A stretch of DNA of 64,000 bases from Petrosia ficiformis (Eukaryota > Porifera > Demospongiae > Haplosclerida > Petrosiidae): the NCBI GenBank assembly GCA_947044365.1, contig OX345647.1, positions 3,846,501 through 3,910,500 on the forward strand. The letters are read 5' to 3'. The translations under genes and the position numbers were made by a program. The notes beneath the pieces are model-generated. The model worked only from the letters and a program-made list of their open reading frames with translations. It was not told where the DNA came from and did no database searches. Positions 50,501-61,598 of the stretch are shown piece by piece; positions within the stretch are counted from its first letter, which is position 1; every line of letters begins with the position of its first letter.

Positions 50501-53027
50501 ACCAGCGCTTGAATTAGTTGAGCATAGCAATGTGGCACACAGTATTGAACAAGCAGCTTATTCCATGTGCCTTCTTGATCATCTTGTCTTTCTTGGGCTT
50601 CCCATTTAAGAGATCGTCTATTACTACTAACAGCAAATGTTCCATTGACATGAATGCCAAATGGTGTCTTGTCCTCTGTTGGAAGAGGAAGAAAGCAAAA
50701 GATTCGACCTTTGGAATGAGCATCAGTATCACTGACCTCAAATGCCGTACCTACCCAGGGAAGGACATGTTGTTTTTCAGCTAATGCTAATACCTTGGGA
50801 TTATCACTACCTATTCTATGCACTACTACCCATTCATATTCTCTTTTTACGCTTCCATCAATCATTTCAATATGAAAATGAGCTGTCTCTTCAATTACTT
50901 GCCTGACAGCATACGGAGAGTCCCCTGTGAAGGTGGATTCTACACGTCTAACTAACAATTGTTGTTCACTCTGACGCTTTGTAGAATCACGTGAACTAAT
51001 ACATACTTTGAAAACTTGCTTGAAGTTTCCCAACTGTGAAATTTCAACTACTTCTATTGAACAAACGGATCGAAGAAATAAGAGTAGGTATTTTGCTTCT
51101 GCTTTCAAAGCTTCTAGTAGCTTCCTTAGTTTTTCAACCGTGTAAACTTCATTGGAAAGTTTTGAGGCTCTATTGCGAAGTGGAAATCGAAACAATGTCT
51201 TACCATCAAATGATGGAGAATGCATGGAGAAATCACCTACTCCATTAAAGGGGCGTACTAAATCTGGACAGGTATATCGCACATCTTTCAAGTAATACCC
51301 CTTACCAGACTCACCCTTCCAAATGTGTTCTTGTGGTTCTAGAAATCCACAGTAGTCTTCACTAATAATTACAGGAAGATCTAGAAATGTGAAATGTATA
51401 ATAATGATATTGGGTATTCATTAGAATAATGATTATAGCATTTTATTCTATGAAGATATAATATTCAGTATAACTTATTATTATTATTATCATAGTTAGA
51501 ATACTGATTCTTCTGTAGAAACCTTATCATAATGCATGAATATCATTATCAAGGAATGTTACCACATTATTCACCTGTAATGTGATAGACAGAATTGAAC
51601 CCGATTCCAAATTTCCCCACTTTGTGAGGATTCTTTGCTTTACCACTTTGCTGCAAGCTTTGTATACTATCCCAGTCTTCTTTCTTGAAAGGGGCGTTAT
51701 TAAATGACATCAAAGCTGGACCTTGGAATCGGTCCAGTTCTTTGAATGTGGCACTTTCCACCAAATTGTGTGGGAGTGTTTGCACGTGACGACAATCTAG
51801 GTAAAACTTGACTTCCGTGGCCCTGGCATCATCAGCATTCTGAATGATTTCCTGTGTAACAATGACAGTGCACTTTCGATAAAAATAAAATCGATCGTAT
51901 GCATGGTCAATATTACTTAACTCTAATATAAGAAGTATTTTACAATGTAATAATGAACGGGTCATTTTAACCCTCATTTGGTTACAGAAGTTTTACTTCC
52001 TCCTGAGACTATGTAAATCAGTGATGCTTTCTTGTCTAGCTAGGTAATGTTTACAAGATAGCTATTGATTTGATCTAGTATAAAGTACATGCCATAATGA
52101 AGAATAGGAATATTATGTACATGTACTTTAAACATGTAAATCTCATAATAATTACACATTATGAGATTGCCTTTTCAGGAGTGTTATTTGCTATTATAAA
52201 TATAAATTCATGTACATACTTATATTACTTAATTACTCTGGAATGTGCTTATTGCTTTCGCAGATGTTGGAATTGGAATACTAATAATACATCACAGGTT
52301 GTACCTATATAATACGATGCTACATATATATAGCTACATTTTATTAATATATATGTTTGTTACCATATGCCTTGACATGACATGTACTTTATACTAGTCA
52401 AGATCAAATGAACTGTGACTTGTAAATATTACCGAGCAGGAAAAATAAATAAGCGAGGAGGAAATTGAAACTCCTGTAAACAACTCAAGGTTAAAATAAC
52501 CTATTACTTTTTACAGTGTACGGATAACAAGAATCAAGAATATATATAACATATGTTAAGTTTTTTTTTTAATGACCGCAAATCTTTTTCTATATCACTT
52601 TAATTCTTGTTCAACAGAGATAACAGAATTAAATATTATAATTTAATACATATAATAGTCATGACACTAGTACTCATAGGATGTATGTTAGAGAAGTGAC
52701 TTTGACTCACATTGACAAAAGAAAATATCTGCCACTACAATTATAATTTATATAATAATCATAACTATTATTATATGTACCACAAGTTGTGGGGAAATAG
52801 TCGAGAAGGTAACATTATTTTGTAGCAATTGCTCTACTCTTTACCGACTACAAAGTATTGAAGACTGAGAAACATCTAACAGTACGTACGGTGTGTATGA
52901 CCTAACTCACTTTGAATATCTGTCCACTTGGATATTCACGCAGTATACTGGAGATCATCTGATACAATGGAGGTCTTCTCTGACCGAACGATTCCCCAAT
53001 AGGACGAGCTGGAGACAATCCAGCCAT
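38530..53027 (-). CDS. Sacsin-like giant chaperone ATPase, gene 3 (complete, with J and HEPN domains)
   Basis: Exons are 53027-52911 (39 codons, donor GTGAGT), 51851-51575 and a 12.85 kb exon 51380-38530. They join in phase to about 4414 residues, close to vertebrate sacsin. Three Hsp90-type ATPase modules have N-boxes near residues 45, 1386 and 2385 (EIIQNADDA, EMIQNADDA, ELLQNADDA) and GxFGxGFxxVYH boxes. Near residue 4173 the J-domain signature YHPDK lies in a helix-rich stretch (39250-39258). A glycine-rich linker (GGGGRGGGGGGG) follows. A HEPN domain fills about 4280-4411 (AKRWLKQAWSDCEA, AHEVIEKALKAGMY, AAKHAEMVIKFI). The domain order is that of sacsin: the J domain engages Hsp70 and HEPN dimerises and binds nucleotides (family knowledge). 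The long exon has no frame break. Intron 1 carries a TIR element absent from gene 1. Confidence 0.93.
51954..52508. mobile_element. TIR element with GGGTTATTTTAACC-type ends, copy B
   Basis: It starts with GGGTCATTTTAACCCTCATT and ends AGGTTAAAATAACCTATT, the inverted partner. It resembles copies A (4978-5513) and C (54036-54597). It lies in intron 1 of sacsin gene 3 and is missing from the equivalent intron of gene 1, so it was gained here or lost there after the duplication. Confidence 0.7.
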
Positions 53028-53757
53028 GACTTGTGTTCGCTTTGAAGGCAGACCCTATACCTTTTTTTGACGAAATAGGCCTATGGAGGGTCTAAAAATG
53101 AACTTCATTTTGGGTGAAGCCTAACAAGTTTTGCCCAAAATTTTCAACCAACATGCATGAAAAATACTTATGGAGAGAATTTTCCTCTGATCATTGTTTC
53201 AAGGATACATAATTACAATAATAAAACACTATTACTATAACTATATCAAAGACAGGATTACAGGAACTGAAGAGAAAGCTAGTATCTACAAAGAAAATAA
53301 TTTTGACAACAATAAAAATAATATAATTATAATTATATATATTCTATAAAGCAGTATAACACTAAAATTGTTACTACTCTTGATTTGTCTGTTGCTCATT
53401 AGAATGAAATGTATCTTGTGTATACTACAGTAAACAAAAGAGAATGTAAGCAACAAAACACTGAAACCAGTCACGATATATTATTGTTTTACTGTTACAT
53501 GATCATGAAAGAATGAACATTATATTTCTCTTTTAAAACTAAAGGGTGTTTTCAAATATATATAATGTATAATATATAATTATTGTATTGGTATATGTAG
53601 GGCTGAGAACCATAGTGGGCTAACCCCAAAAAATCAACTACTGGAAATTGTCCACACAAAAAGTTAAAATTGGATATATCCTATACTACCAAATATAATT
53701 ACTTTAATCCGCTCCAGAAACACATTTTGAGATTGTTTTCATGTTAATCTGGGTATA

Positions 53758-53867
53758 CACTGAAACCCCTATATTCTGGACACACTTGGGACAAATATAA
53801 GTGTCTTGATTACAGGGGTGTCTTAATTTTAGCGTGTCCTCAATAGAGGGGATTCACCGTATTACTG
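53758..53867. mobile_element. Pogo/Tigger-like MITE, duplicated copy
   Basis: The ends CACTGAAACCCCTATATTCT+GGACAC and GTGTCCTCAATAGAGGGG are inverted partners. It is the counterpart of 4630-4864 but shorter, lacking the repeated right end. Confidence 0.55.
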
Positions 53868-54035
53868 TTTCATGGGTTAGACCACCATGCTCTTAGCCCT
53901 TCAATTACATAATGTATGTACATTTAGTCATGCATAAGTCATTTAGTCATGTATAATTCATTTAGTCGTGCATAAGTTATTTAGTCATGTATAAAGCCCA
54001 CCATACACTAGGAAACATTGTTACTTGTAAACATT

Positions 54036-54597
54036 AATGGGTTATTTTAACCCCCATTTGGTTACATGTGTTTCAATTCATTCTGAGACTATATAATCAA
54101 TGCTGATTTTGCTAGATAATGTTTACAAGTAGTAATATATTTCTTTTTGATCTTGATCTATAATAACTATAGTATATAAAGTAAACATGCCATAATAAAG
54201 AATGGCAACAAAAACAATACAATGTACATGTACTGTAAACATGTAAATCCCATATTAATCGTGTAGATGTGCTTAATCTTAAACATGCAACAAATGTTAT
54301 TTGCGTTCAAATTCATGTACTTAATTATGTTAATTACTCTGGAATGAGCAAGTAACATCTGTTGTTTTTGCGGATGTTAGAATGGAAATACTAATAATAC
54401 ACACAGGTTGTATCTATAAATACTTGTTACATATGCTTTATTATGAAATGCACTTTGCACAATATAGATCAAGATCAAATGAACCATAACTTGTAAATAT
54501 TACCTAGCAGGAAAAACAGTTAAATCGGCATTGAGAAAAATAGAATTACATTGAGACTCCTGTAACCAACTAAAGGTTAAAACACCCTATTATGTTT
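54036..54597. mobile_element. TIR element, copy C
   Basis: It starts AATGGGTTATTTTAACCCCC and ends AGGTTAAAACACCCTATT. It is the duplicated counterpart of copy A, with short indels. It lies upstream of sacsin gene 3, just downstream of the Roc-COR/Death-like gene. Confidence 0.6.
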
Positions 54598-54656
54598 TAC
54601 AGTGTGAAACAATTGATCTTTCATGTAACACTCACAACACCGGCTTAAGTCATATT

Positions 54657-57600
54657 CTAATTGTTTGTTATTGTAGGGTACATGCAACATTCTACATGTC
54701 TTACCAAAAGTATGTCCAGCCTCTTTGCCAATGTTTCAAAGGTTACACGCTCTTGATTTTCAGGAAAACTTGGAACATGAGTGGATGTAGACACTACACT
54801 ATCCTTCTGATCAACATGTGGAAATTTTTTGTGTAAAGTAAGTAGTTTTCTAGCTAGTGACTTTTTAGAGGATTCATCTTCTTTGTCTTCTCTCTTTTTT
54901 ATCCATTCCATTATCATCTGGAAAACACACCACCATTTCATTTCCTCATCAGTTGGTTTCAAATTCAGTTCATTACCAAAGGCACTGATGACCTCCATAG
55001 GGTAAGAGCCAATTACTTTTGCTAGCATCATTATATTATCTTGAGAGAGATCTGTAGAAAAATAATAAAATTTCAGAATTCAATATTTTTCTATCAAATT
55101 TTAACATTTACAAGAGCAAAATGCAAGGAGATTTGCAGCAGTGTTTTGATTAGGTTTCTGCATATACAATAACCACATGGAAATCAATATTGTTCAATAC
55201 AGAAACAAGGACAAGTGGCACATTATTCATGTGGTCAAATAATATAAATTCTGAATATAGACAGTGTTCTCTCTTTGTTGTTTCAGAGGGGTACGTTACC
55301 CCTCTATAGTGTAAATGTAAGTACCCCTCTATCAGTCTTTTTGAATATTAATACTATTTTAAAATGATAACACACAAAAATATAAATTCAAAGTATTTCC
55401 ATACACACATTCACCTATTACCCATTGATTCCCATTTCCTAAGAGCAGGGTAAGGGTCACATTGTAACACATGGACCTTCAACAGAAATTCATACAAGAT
55501 TAATTAATTAACTATGACATACCGTATAGCGGGAAATTTTTGTGGGTGTAAATATTCGTGGAAACGGAAAATAAAGGTTTTCGTGGGGTTTAATTTTCGT
55601 TTTTGCATGCACATGACTATAACCATGGCCACACCCACTGATAACAGCAAACTGCAAAATGGTTACAGTGAGTTTTAATAGTTGTGTAAGAGGTCATCAT
55701 GTACATGTATATAAGAGTATTGGGACCCCATTTCTAGAAGAACAGCTGTCCTGTCAAAGAGAGCATGGTAATAATGAAGACCTTTATGCTGTTGCAATGA
55801 TTAAAGCTGGCGTCATAGTTGGTCATGTACTACAAAAAATAAGCATGCTGTGTTCTGTATTCATTAGGCTGGGAGGCATTGTTTCTTGTGTCATTACTGG
55901 AAACAGATGCTATTCAGATGACTATCACTCCATTCTTCACCTCGTGTATACACGCTGTCAATTCATCAATAACAGGCCCGCACCTTTAGAATTCAATTAA
56001 TTTTGTGGTAGAAAATATTCGTGGAGCCGCCTTCAACCATGAAAAACACGAACTTTTGCGTCCACGAACATTTCCCGCTATACAGTAATAATTAGTTTGT
56101 CACTTCTGTGTACCCCCCCTATTGCAAAATCCTGGTGAGAACACTGGATATAGATAGTGACCAAAGTAGCAAGTAAAAGTATTAAACATAACAACTTCCT
56201 AAGCACACATCACATATTAAGTATTGTGTTTTAACGATTGTAAGTTAACAAAATTACAATAATTATTATAATTATAATACTCACCTCCATTCAATTGTAA
56301 CTTCTTGGGAATTGGATTCTAAAAAAAAATTAGTTTTAAAGTCATTGGTATGCACATACAGTGTTCTCCCTAGAAAATGATCAAGGCCCTAGGGGCAGGG
56401 TGTGGCCTGGAGTCTATATCAAAGAATATAGGCCACTCCCATTGCCACATCAAAGGATTTTGTATGCAGAAGCTGTGGGGGCCCCCTACTCCAAAAGAGC
56501 CTAGGGAGAACACTGACATATCAATATGCACTATCTTACTTTTGTAAGGGCTTTATTCCATGATTGTAAATGTACATCTACTTTCTTCTTACAACACTCT
56601 TCACACAATGTTTTATTAGGAAGAATGTGCTGACGATGATGGATATTAAATGCGACATTAGGATATTTATCTCGAGCACATGTAACAGCAAAATGATACT
56701 TGACGTTGCCAGCATTCCGAGCTAACCTCCTTTCCGCGATGTTGTGTGAAGCCTTCACTATGGCATTGCAGACATTTTCCATGTCTGCTACATTTGGCTG
56801 CCCACATGGTGACACAATGAGTTCTACAATGTCTCCCTGATATGTCACTTGTATGTCAATAGGATCCCCAACAATATCTGGTGGGACTACCTGTATCACT
56901 GTGACATTCATATCACAGGATGGAAGGAACAATGAATGGGATAACAGGTTAAGAAGCTGATTGGTAAATTCAACTTCCATAATCACAGGTGGAGCATCTA
57001 CTCCATTCACCAAGTATATTGAATTTTCTAAACATTTCGTTGTTTGCGATGTGGTTCGAATGAATGGTTTATAAAACAAAGGTCCATTTGTATCAGGAAT
57101 GTTGTACTTTGGTGGGATACGATTCTTTGAGACTTTAGCAACAAGGCCAACTGAGTCTAAAATACTCATGAAGACCTTACCACTATCACCAAAAACATTA
57201 CTAGATGTCGCTGCTTCTTCTGTAATCAGGCCATATTGATCCGCAATAGAAAACCCAACTTTGAAGCCAAGGTTTAAAAGCTTATTCAATTGCGCTAAAA
57301 ATTGATAAGGCTTAATAACAATAATTTCGGAACGAGGATCAATAATGCTGATATCAATGATGCTTCCAAAGGATGTAAAGAATACACAAAAGTCTCGCAA
57401 TGATTTGTTGTCGATACCGCATTCCTCTGCCTTCTTTTGTAGCTCATTTCGTGTTATGAAAATGGATTTATGGTATTTAAATGATCCACATAGAAAAACC
57501 CATGAAAGAGGGATTTCATGACACTCTAGCTGCTGTAACAGTTTGGTGAACTTCTCCATCAACAGCTTTTTTGAATCTGATTCATTTAAATCAACTGGAA

Positions 57601-60600
57601 TAACATTGAAATCAATAAGATCAGATACTTCAAACTGGGCAGCAGCATTCTCACACTCTGATTGTAAGATTTTGATTTTTTCCTTCACTACATCTTGGCT
57701 ACTTGTGTGTGTTGCAAACAAGGTACACGTCTTCCTATTGCGAGGAGTTACTGAATCACTCAATTTGCTGCTTCGAAGTAAGCAATGCAGACGAGATCGC
57801 CATATTTTTACCTTAGAATCTCTGAGAGCCCCAGGGAACACGTCGGATTCTGGAGGGTCATGGAGTTTATCAGCGTCACGGTCAAGAGAGAGAAAGAGCC
57901 ACATGTGATGTCTATGAAACTGGCCACTAAAGATTTCTAAAAATGTGTGAATAGCTCTGTTAATGGCCAAATCCCATACATTAATTGTGGCAACACCTCC
58001 TGGTAGTTTCTTCTTCAAAGCATGTAGACGAGACTGTTTCTCTTGAACTGTTTCATTTACAGTCGTATATAAGTCCTTACATGTTTTATACACTTCTAAA
58101 ATGTGGTGGCTAAGAACTGGATCCTTGAATGTTGACATGTTTTGTTCCAAAAAATCATTGAACACTGGAGACTCTTGTTGATGGTAAAGGCTATTTTGAA
58201 GTCCCGACTGAAAGCAGTATAAATTACTGGTTGTGTTGTCGACTTCAGCACAATAAATCTTTGAGGGTTGCTTGTAGCCTGTAGCAATAACACTGTGATG
58301 TGAAAATCAATTAATGGCACTTGTTTCTGTTTCAACTGGTGTTCCTAATATTTTCTGAAGAGCTATTGAACTTCCACTATTTGGTAAACCACTGAACGTA
58401 ACAATTGATGGATAAACTGTGACTTTGTTCTCTTGATTTAGAATCATTGAATGCAGAAATTGAGGATGGACTACTCTCTCTACAGAGAAAAAGAAAACAC
58501 AAAACATTCATTATGCAGATCAGCAAAATGATTTGCAGAAGCTTGGCTATGGTATAGTAAACAGTATATGGACTTACTAGATGTACTCTTTACCATGTCA
58601 CAGTGACAAGTGTTTTGTGCAGTACTGAAATTTAACAAATTAAAGAGCTGATGGTCTGAATTGTGAGATTTTAAAAGTATTTAAAATTGTTATAACTGTT
58701 GAACCAATAGTCTTTAGGATTGCTTAACAAAGTTTTACTTATTCTTATGGCCCTATGATTGCTTTCCACGGGTTTTTTTGTATGTTTATACATATATATA
58801 TTCTTGTGTCACTTATGCAAGTATACGTTGTATATGCAGTTAAGGAAGTTGAGTCATTCCAAGGGGCTCGGTCAATTAATATAATATAATAGGCTGTTGT
58901 GTTTCAGGCATGATGAAGTCAGTCATGATTACTGAATGCTTGACACTACAAAGCAGTCATATGGATAATTTATTCTCTATATATCTTGTTTCATTCTGAA
59001 TGTATAATGTATTTGAAAGCTCTATTGCTTTAATTTTCAGTGTGACATTGGTACATACACAGACAACTTCTACCTATGTGTGGCAAGTGTTAATAACTAA
59101 TCACTGCAAAAACGTTAAAATGATTAGGCAAAAATGATTCTGCTATTTTGACACTCTAGTTGGTTACCTCAATTACTTGTACTTTCACAGAGTACATTCA
59201 ACAACCAAAAGTCAGACTTTTGGTTCAAATGTTGTTATACACAATGACAATGCAAGATGACTGACATGATGTCTGACAACTTTGAAAACAGGATCCCATA
59301 GTAATAATAGTTTACATATCATTATTATTTACATAATAACTCATGAATTTAGCAGGTCTGACTCATACTACGCCAATTAAAGAAATTTCGTGTAACATGC
59401 AATTCATGTAACCAAGATAATGGTTGATAACCTGTTTTTACATGCCTCATTCCTGATGCTATACATGCTTTAATGCTCATTTCTAGACTACTGTCGAATT
59501 CATGCTTTTCTTGCCATCCAGACTATAAATGTGTAATTTGTTGAAAAAAGATCATAAATTATGAATTTTGAATACACCAATTTAATTACTAGTGCCAGCA
59601 AATATCTCTCTTTATAATAACAAAGTCAGCAATAAGGCAGTGCCAATTTATATGGTTCCAAAGAGACTGCATATGTAGTATCACATTTGGTAGGAAGTGA
59701 TGTCATGTTTTGTATATGTAAGAACTATGTAATACTTACAAAACATAACTTCCATCAGAGAGCAATAAAATTAACTCCAACATGTCCAATCAATGCTTGT
59801 ACACCTGATGAATAGCCATAAGAAAAGCATCCTAGTTACTAATTCAAAACTCTCATAAGCCTGACTTGACCCTTATTTGACTCCAGTGCTTGTCAGGAGT
59901 CTGGCTTACGATGCTACTAACTCCTGTGAAGTTGTGAACATTAAACAGGTTGTGAACATTAAACAGGTTATTCAGCTCTCGTGCACCTAGTATATATGTT
60001 GTTTGACTCCACTAAGGAAGTGGAAACTATCAGACTCAAAGGTTTCGTAAATGTTTTCTTACAGTAGAGAGAATGCAGCAAGCAATGAATGTCCCTAACA
60101 TTGCTATGTGAAGTATTTTACCCACATTCGAAGTTGTTGAGACAGAACATATCACTGGAGTTAGAAATGTTGCCATGCCTACTATATTATAATTATAACC
60201 TTCATAAATTATTATACAATTAACAGGCCTCTCTATAATAATATCTATTACCTTCAAATTCAAAGCTGGGTCTCCTGATTGGAGGAGTTATAGTGTTCCC
60301 AAAGATCCTAACAGTAGCATCTGAAGCCATCAGTGAACCTGTTACTAATTCTGTAATATTATCTTTTTTGGCCACATCCTGGGTATCTTGTTCTGTCCAG
60401 TACTATTATATGATTATTATAATTATATATAATTATTATATTCTTATAATATTAATTATATAAATACATGTGTATAATTATTATATAGAAGCACTTAATT
60501 AAAACCTGTAATTGACTACATAGGGTAAGAGTAAAATTAAAGTGGGCCTCATATTTACAACTATAATTATGCTGAGGTTTTGTAAAGCAACCATGCAAAC

Positions 60601-61372
60601 ATAGTCACACCACTTTCCATAACTAGGATAAATTTCTTTTAGACAATCTGACAATAAAATTTAATAAAGTGTGGGGGACATCCTTTGGTACAAACACTTT
60701 CGGATTTTAGCTCTTGTGAGACTGATGCAATCTCAGAGATATAAAGTATAGTTGAGGTGTGAAAGCCGAGGCCACTACTAGAAAGAACGGTACCTTGAAT
60801 ATTTCAAGAAGGCGTGTCCTTGATCCTAGGGTCTAGTGTTAGTCCTCAGTACAGCAGTTTTATGAGTTGTTGCAACAAGGCTTCGAAGAGTTATATCAAA
60901 TGACGTCATGAGCTTATGTGAACTATTGTAAATGACTACTTGTCAAACAAATAGGTGTTCACATGACTAATGACATCATTAAGTTAGCAAGCATAGTAAA
61001 CGTTGCAAGAACCCACAAAAATATTATTTACCACGCCTAGGCCTACTCAAGGTGCTGTTCTTTACATTTGATCTCTTGGCCCTCTACTATACTTTAGTCC
61101 CACACCCCAAGGTGACTGGCAGAGACAGCATGTTCAATGTAGTGGGGGTAACAAAGATTGGGAAACATAATGGCAGCTGCATCACAGCCACCAGGGGGAG
61201 GGCCTAGGGATGTGCAGAAGCTATAAGTAATGCTCCCAAAGGTCCCTTGGAGAGGTTATAGTTATATATATATATAATCTTATACAATGATAGTACAGTG
61301 ATGTGACAATGTAATGAAGTGGGGGGCTCAAGCCCAACATCCAAAGCGAATACTAACCTCTGTATGATCCAT
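54657..61372 (-). CDS. Roc-COR-like protein with C-terminal Death-like domain
   Basis: Model: 61372-61358 (ATG, 5 codons), 60402-60252, 58479-58321, 58278-56540, 56318-56285 and 55051-54657. All phases fit and give about 830 residues. Residues 86-93 (GLPNSGSS) look like a P-loop whose lysine is replaced by serine. A COR-like region lies near 360-500 (HEIPLSWVFL, CGIDNKSLRDFCVFFTSFGSI, YGLITEEA, ILDSVGLVAKV). A cysteine/histidine-rich stretch (CEECCKKK) follows. The last exon has a Death-domain-like helix pattern (MMLAKVIGSYP, WWCVFQMIMEWIK, SLARKLLTLHKKFP). Roc-COR-Death is the plan of DAPK1-like ROCO proteins, so apoptotic or immune signalling is a reasonable inference. In-frame TGA 58309-58307 is removed only if a 42-nt intron (58320-58279, GT..AG) is spliced; otherwise the gene is broken. 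It starts about 230 bp after the CARM1 stop. Confidence 0.58.
55520..56087. mobile_element. TIR element with GTATAGCGGGAAA ends carrying one open frame
   Basis: The left end TACCGTATAGCGGGAAATTT and the right end, read on the other strand, TACTGTATAGCGGGAAATGT form about 40 bp of imperfect inverted repeat that includes TTCGTGG words. It is 568 bp long. It encloses a single plus-strand frame at 55659-56000 and no recognisable transposase, so it must be mobilised in trans. Confidence 0.75.
55659..56000 (+). CDS. HIRAN-like small protein encoded in a TIR element
   Basis: 113 residues from ATG 55659 to TAA. The core CQREHGNNEDLYAVAMIKAG then VIVGHV resembles the HIRAN pattern (basic/acidic N-P-x-D-x-x-A-V followed by G-x-V/Y), and VYKS plus a later VTGNRCYS also look domain-like. 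I associate this frame with a transposon-borne family seen repeatedly in basal animal genomes, but that is recognition from memory. HIRAN domains bind DNA ends in helicases. The C-terminus after YHSILHLVY looks degraded. Whether it is translated is unknown. Confidence 0.45.
   Translation: MVTVSFNSCVRGHHVHVYKSIGTPFLEEQLSCQREHGNNEDLYAVAMIKAGVIVGHVLQKISMLCSVFIRLGGIVSCVITGNRCYSDDYHSILHLVYTRCQFINNRPAPLEFN
56359..56515. mobile_element. Short MITE with perfect 15 bp TIRs
   Basis: CAGTGTTCTCCCTAG at the left and CTAGGGAGAACACTG at the right are exact reverse complements. ACATA flanks both ends. It is in the same terminal-motif family as 55262-56146 and lies between exons 4 and 5 of the Roc-COR/Death-like gene. 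Confidence 0.85.
58741..58975. mobile_element. Second copy of the 2289-2690 TIR element
   Basis: It begins CCCTATGATTGCTTTCCACG and contains GTGTCACTTATGCAAGTATA, GGGGCTCGGTCAATTAAT and TCATGATTACTGAATGCT, all matching 2289-2690 in order. It ends with an inverted terminal motif (AAAGCAGTCATATGG). It is shorter by about 150 bp and sits in intron 2 of the Roc-COR/Death-like gene. Confidence 0.75.
58976..60251. other. Intron sequence, no feature recognised
   Basis: AT-rich remainder of intron 2 of the Roc-COR/Death-like gene. A few short open frames exist, but none has both a plausible splice context and a family motif. A direct repeat (GTGAACATTAAACAGGTT twice) lies at 59934-59968. Confidence 0.45.
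60403..61357. other. First intron of the Roc-COR/Death-like gene
   Basis: AT-rich, with an ATTATAATTA-rich patch at 60410-60490 and a short TA run at 61264-61277. No coding or TIR structure was recognised with confidence. Confidence 0.4.
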
Positions 61373-61598
61373 AACGGACAAAATTTCCTAAACTAATCAA
61401 TATCTTGAAAAGTTCTGGTCACTACCGTTCTTGACCCAAACGAGACTGAAAGTGTGGGAAGCAACCGCCCCGTTGAAATCGCATAATAATAATATATAAT
61501 AGTTAATTAACTGCTAAGGAGTAAGGAGGTATCAAGTATTCACTTGTTTTTGATTATATAATCATAATTCATTATAAAAGTAACTTAACAATTAAATT

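Larger units (their letters stand above)
50236..54700. repeat. Segmental duplication, right copy (left copy 1 to about 5660)
   Basis: Base 1 aligns with 50236. The coding part of exon 3 aligns gap-free to 1145/51380, then exons 2 and 1, the upstream flank, a pogo-like MITE and a TIR element follow in the same order up to about 5660/54700. Differences are mainly insertions: nested repeats in intron 2 of the left copy and TIR copy B in intron 1 of the right copy. Confidence 0.88.
55262..56146. mobile_element. TIR element with CAGTGTTCTC ends, interrupted by a second element
   Basis: The left end CAGTGTTCTCTC and the right end GAGAACACTG are inverted partners. The flanks AATATAGA (left) and GATATAGA (right) agree at 7 of 8 bases, which fits a hAT-type 8 bp target duplication. 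The internal sequence (55520-56087) is another TIR element. The host site is the intron between the last two exons of the Roc-COR/Death-like gene. Confidence 0.6.

Noticed and set aside
38595..51248. Many short plus-strand frames opposite the sacsin genes
   Set aside because: They are antisense shadows of the long minus-strand exons; the same shadows recur at matching places in genes 2 and 3.
55659..56000. Considered as an exon of the surrounding Roc-COR/Death-like gene
   Set aside because: It is on the opposite strand and bounded by terminal inverted repeats, so it belongs to the mobile element.
58577..58623. 47-nt candidate exon between exons 2 and 3 of the Roc-COR/Death-like gene
   Set aside because: It is open and has good splice signals at both ends, but its phase does not fit the upstream exon, which joins 58479 directly in phase.
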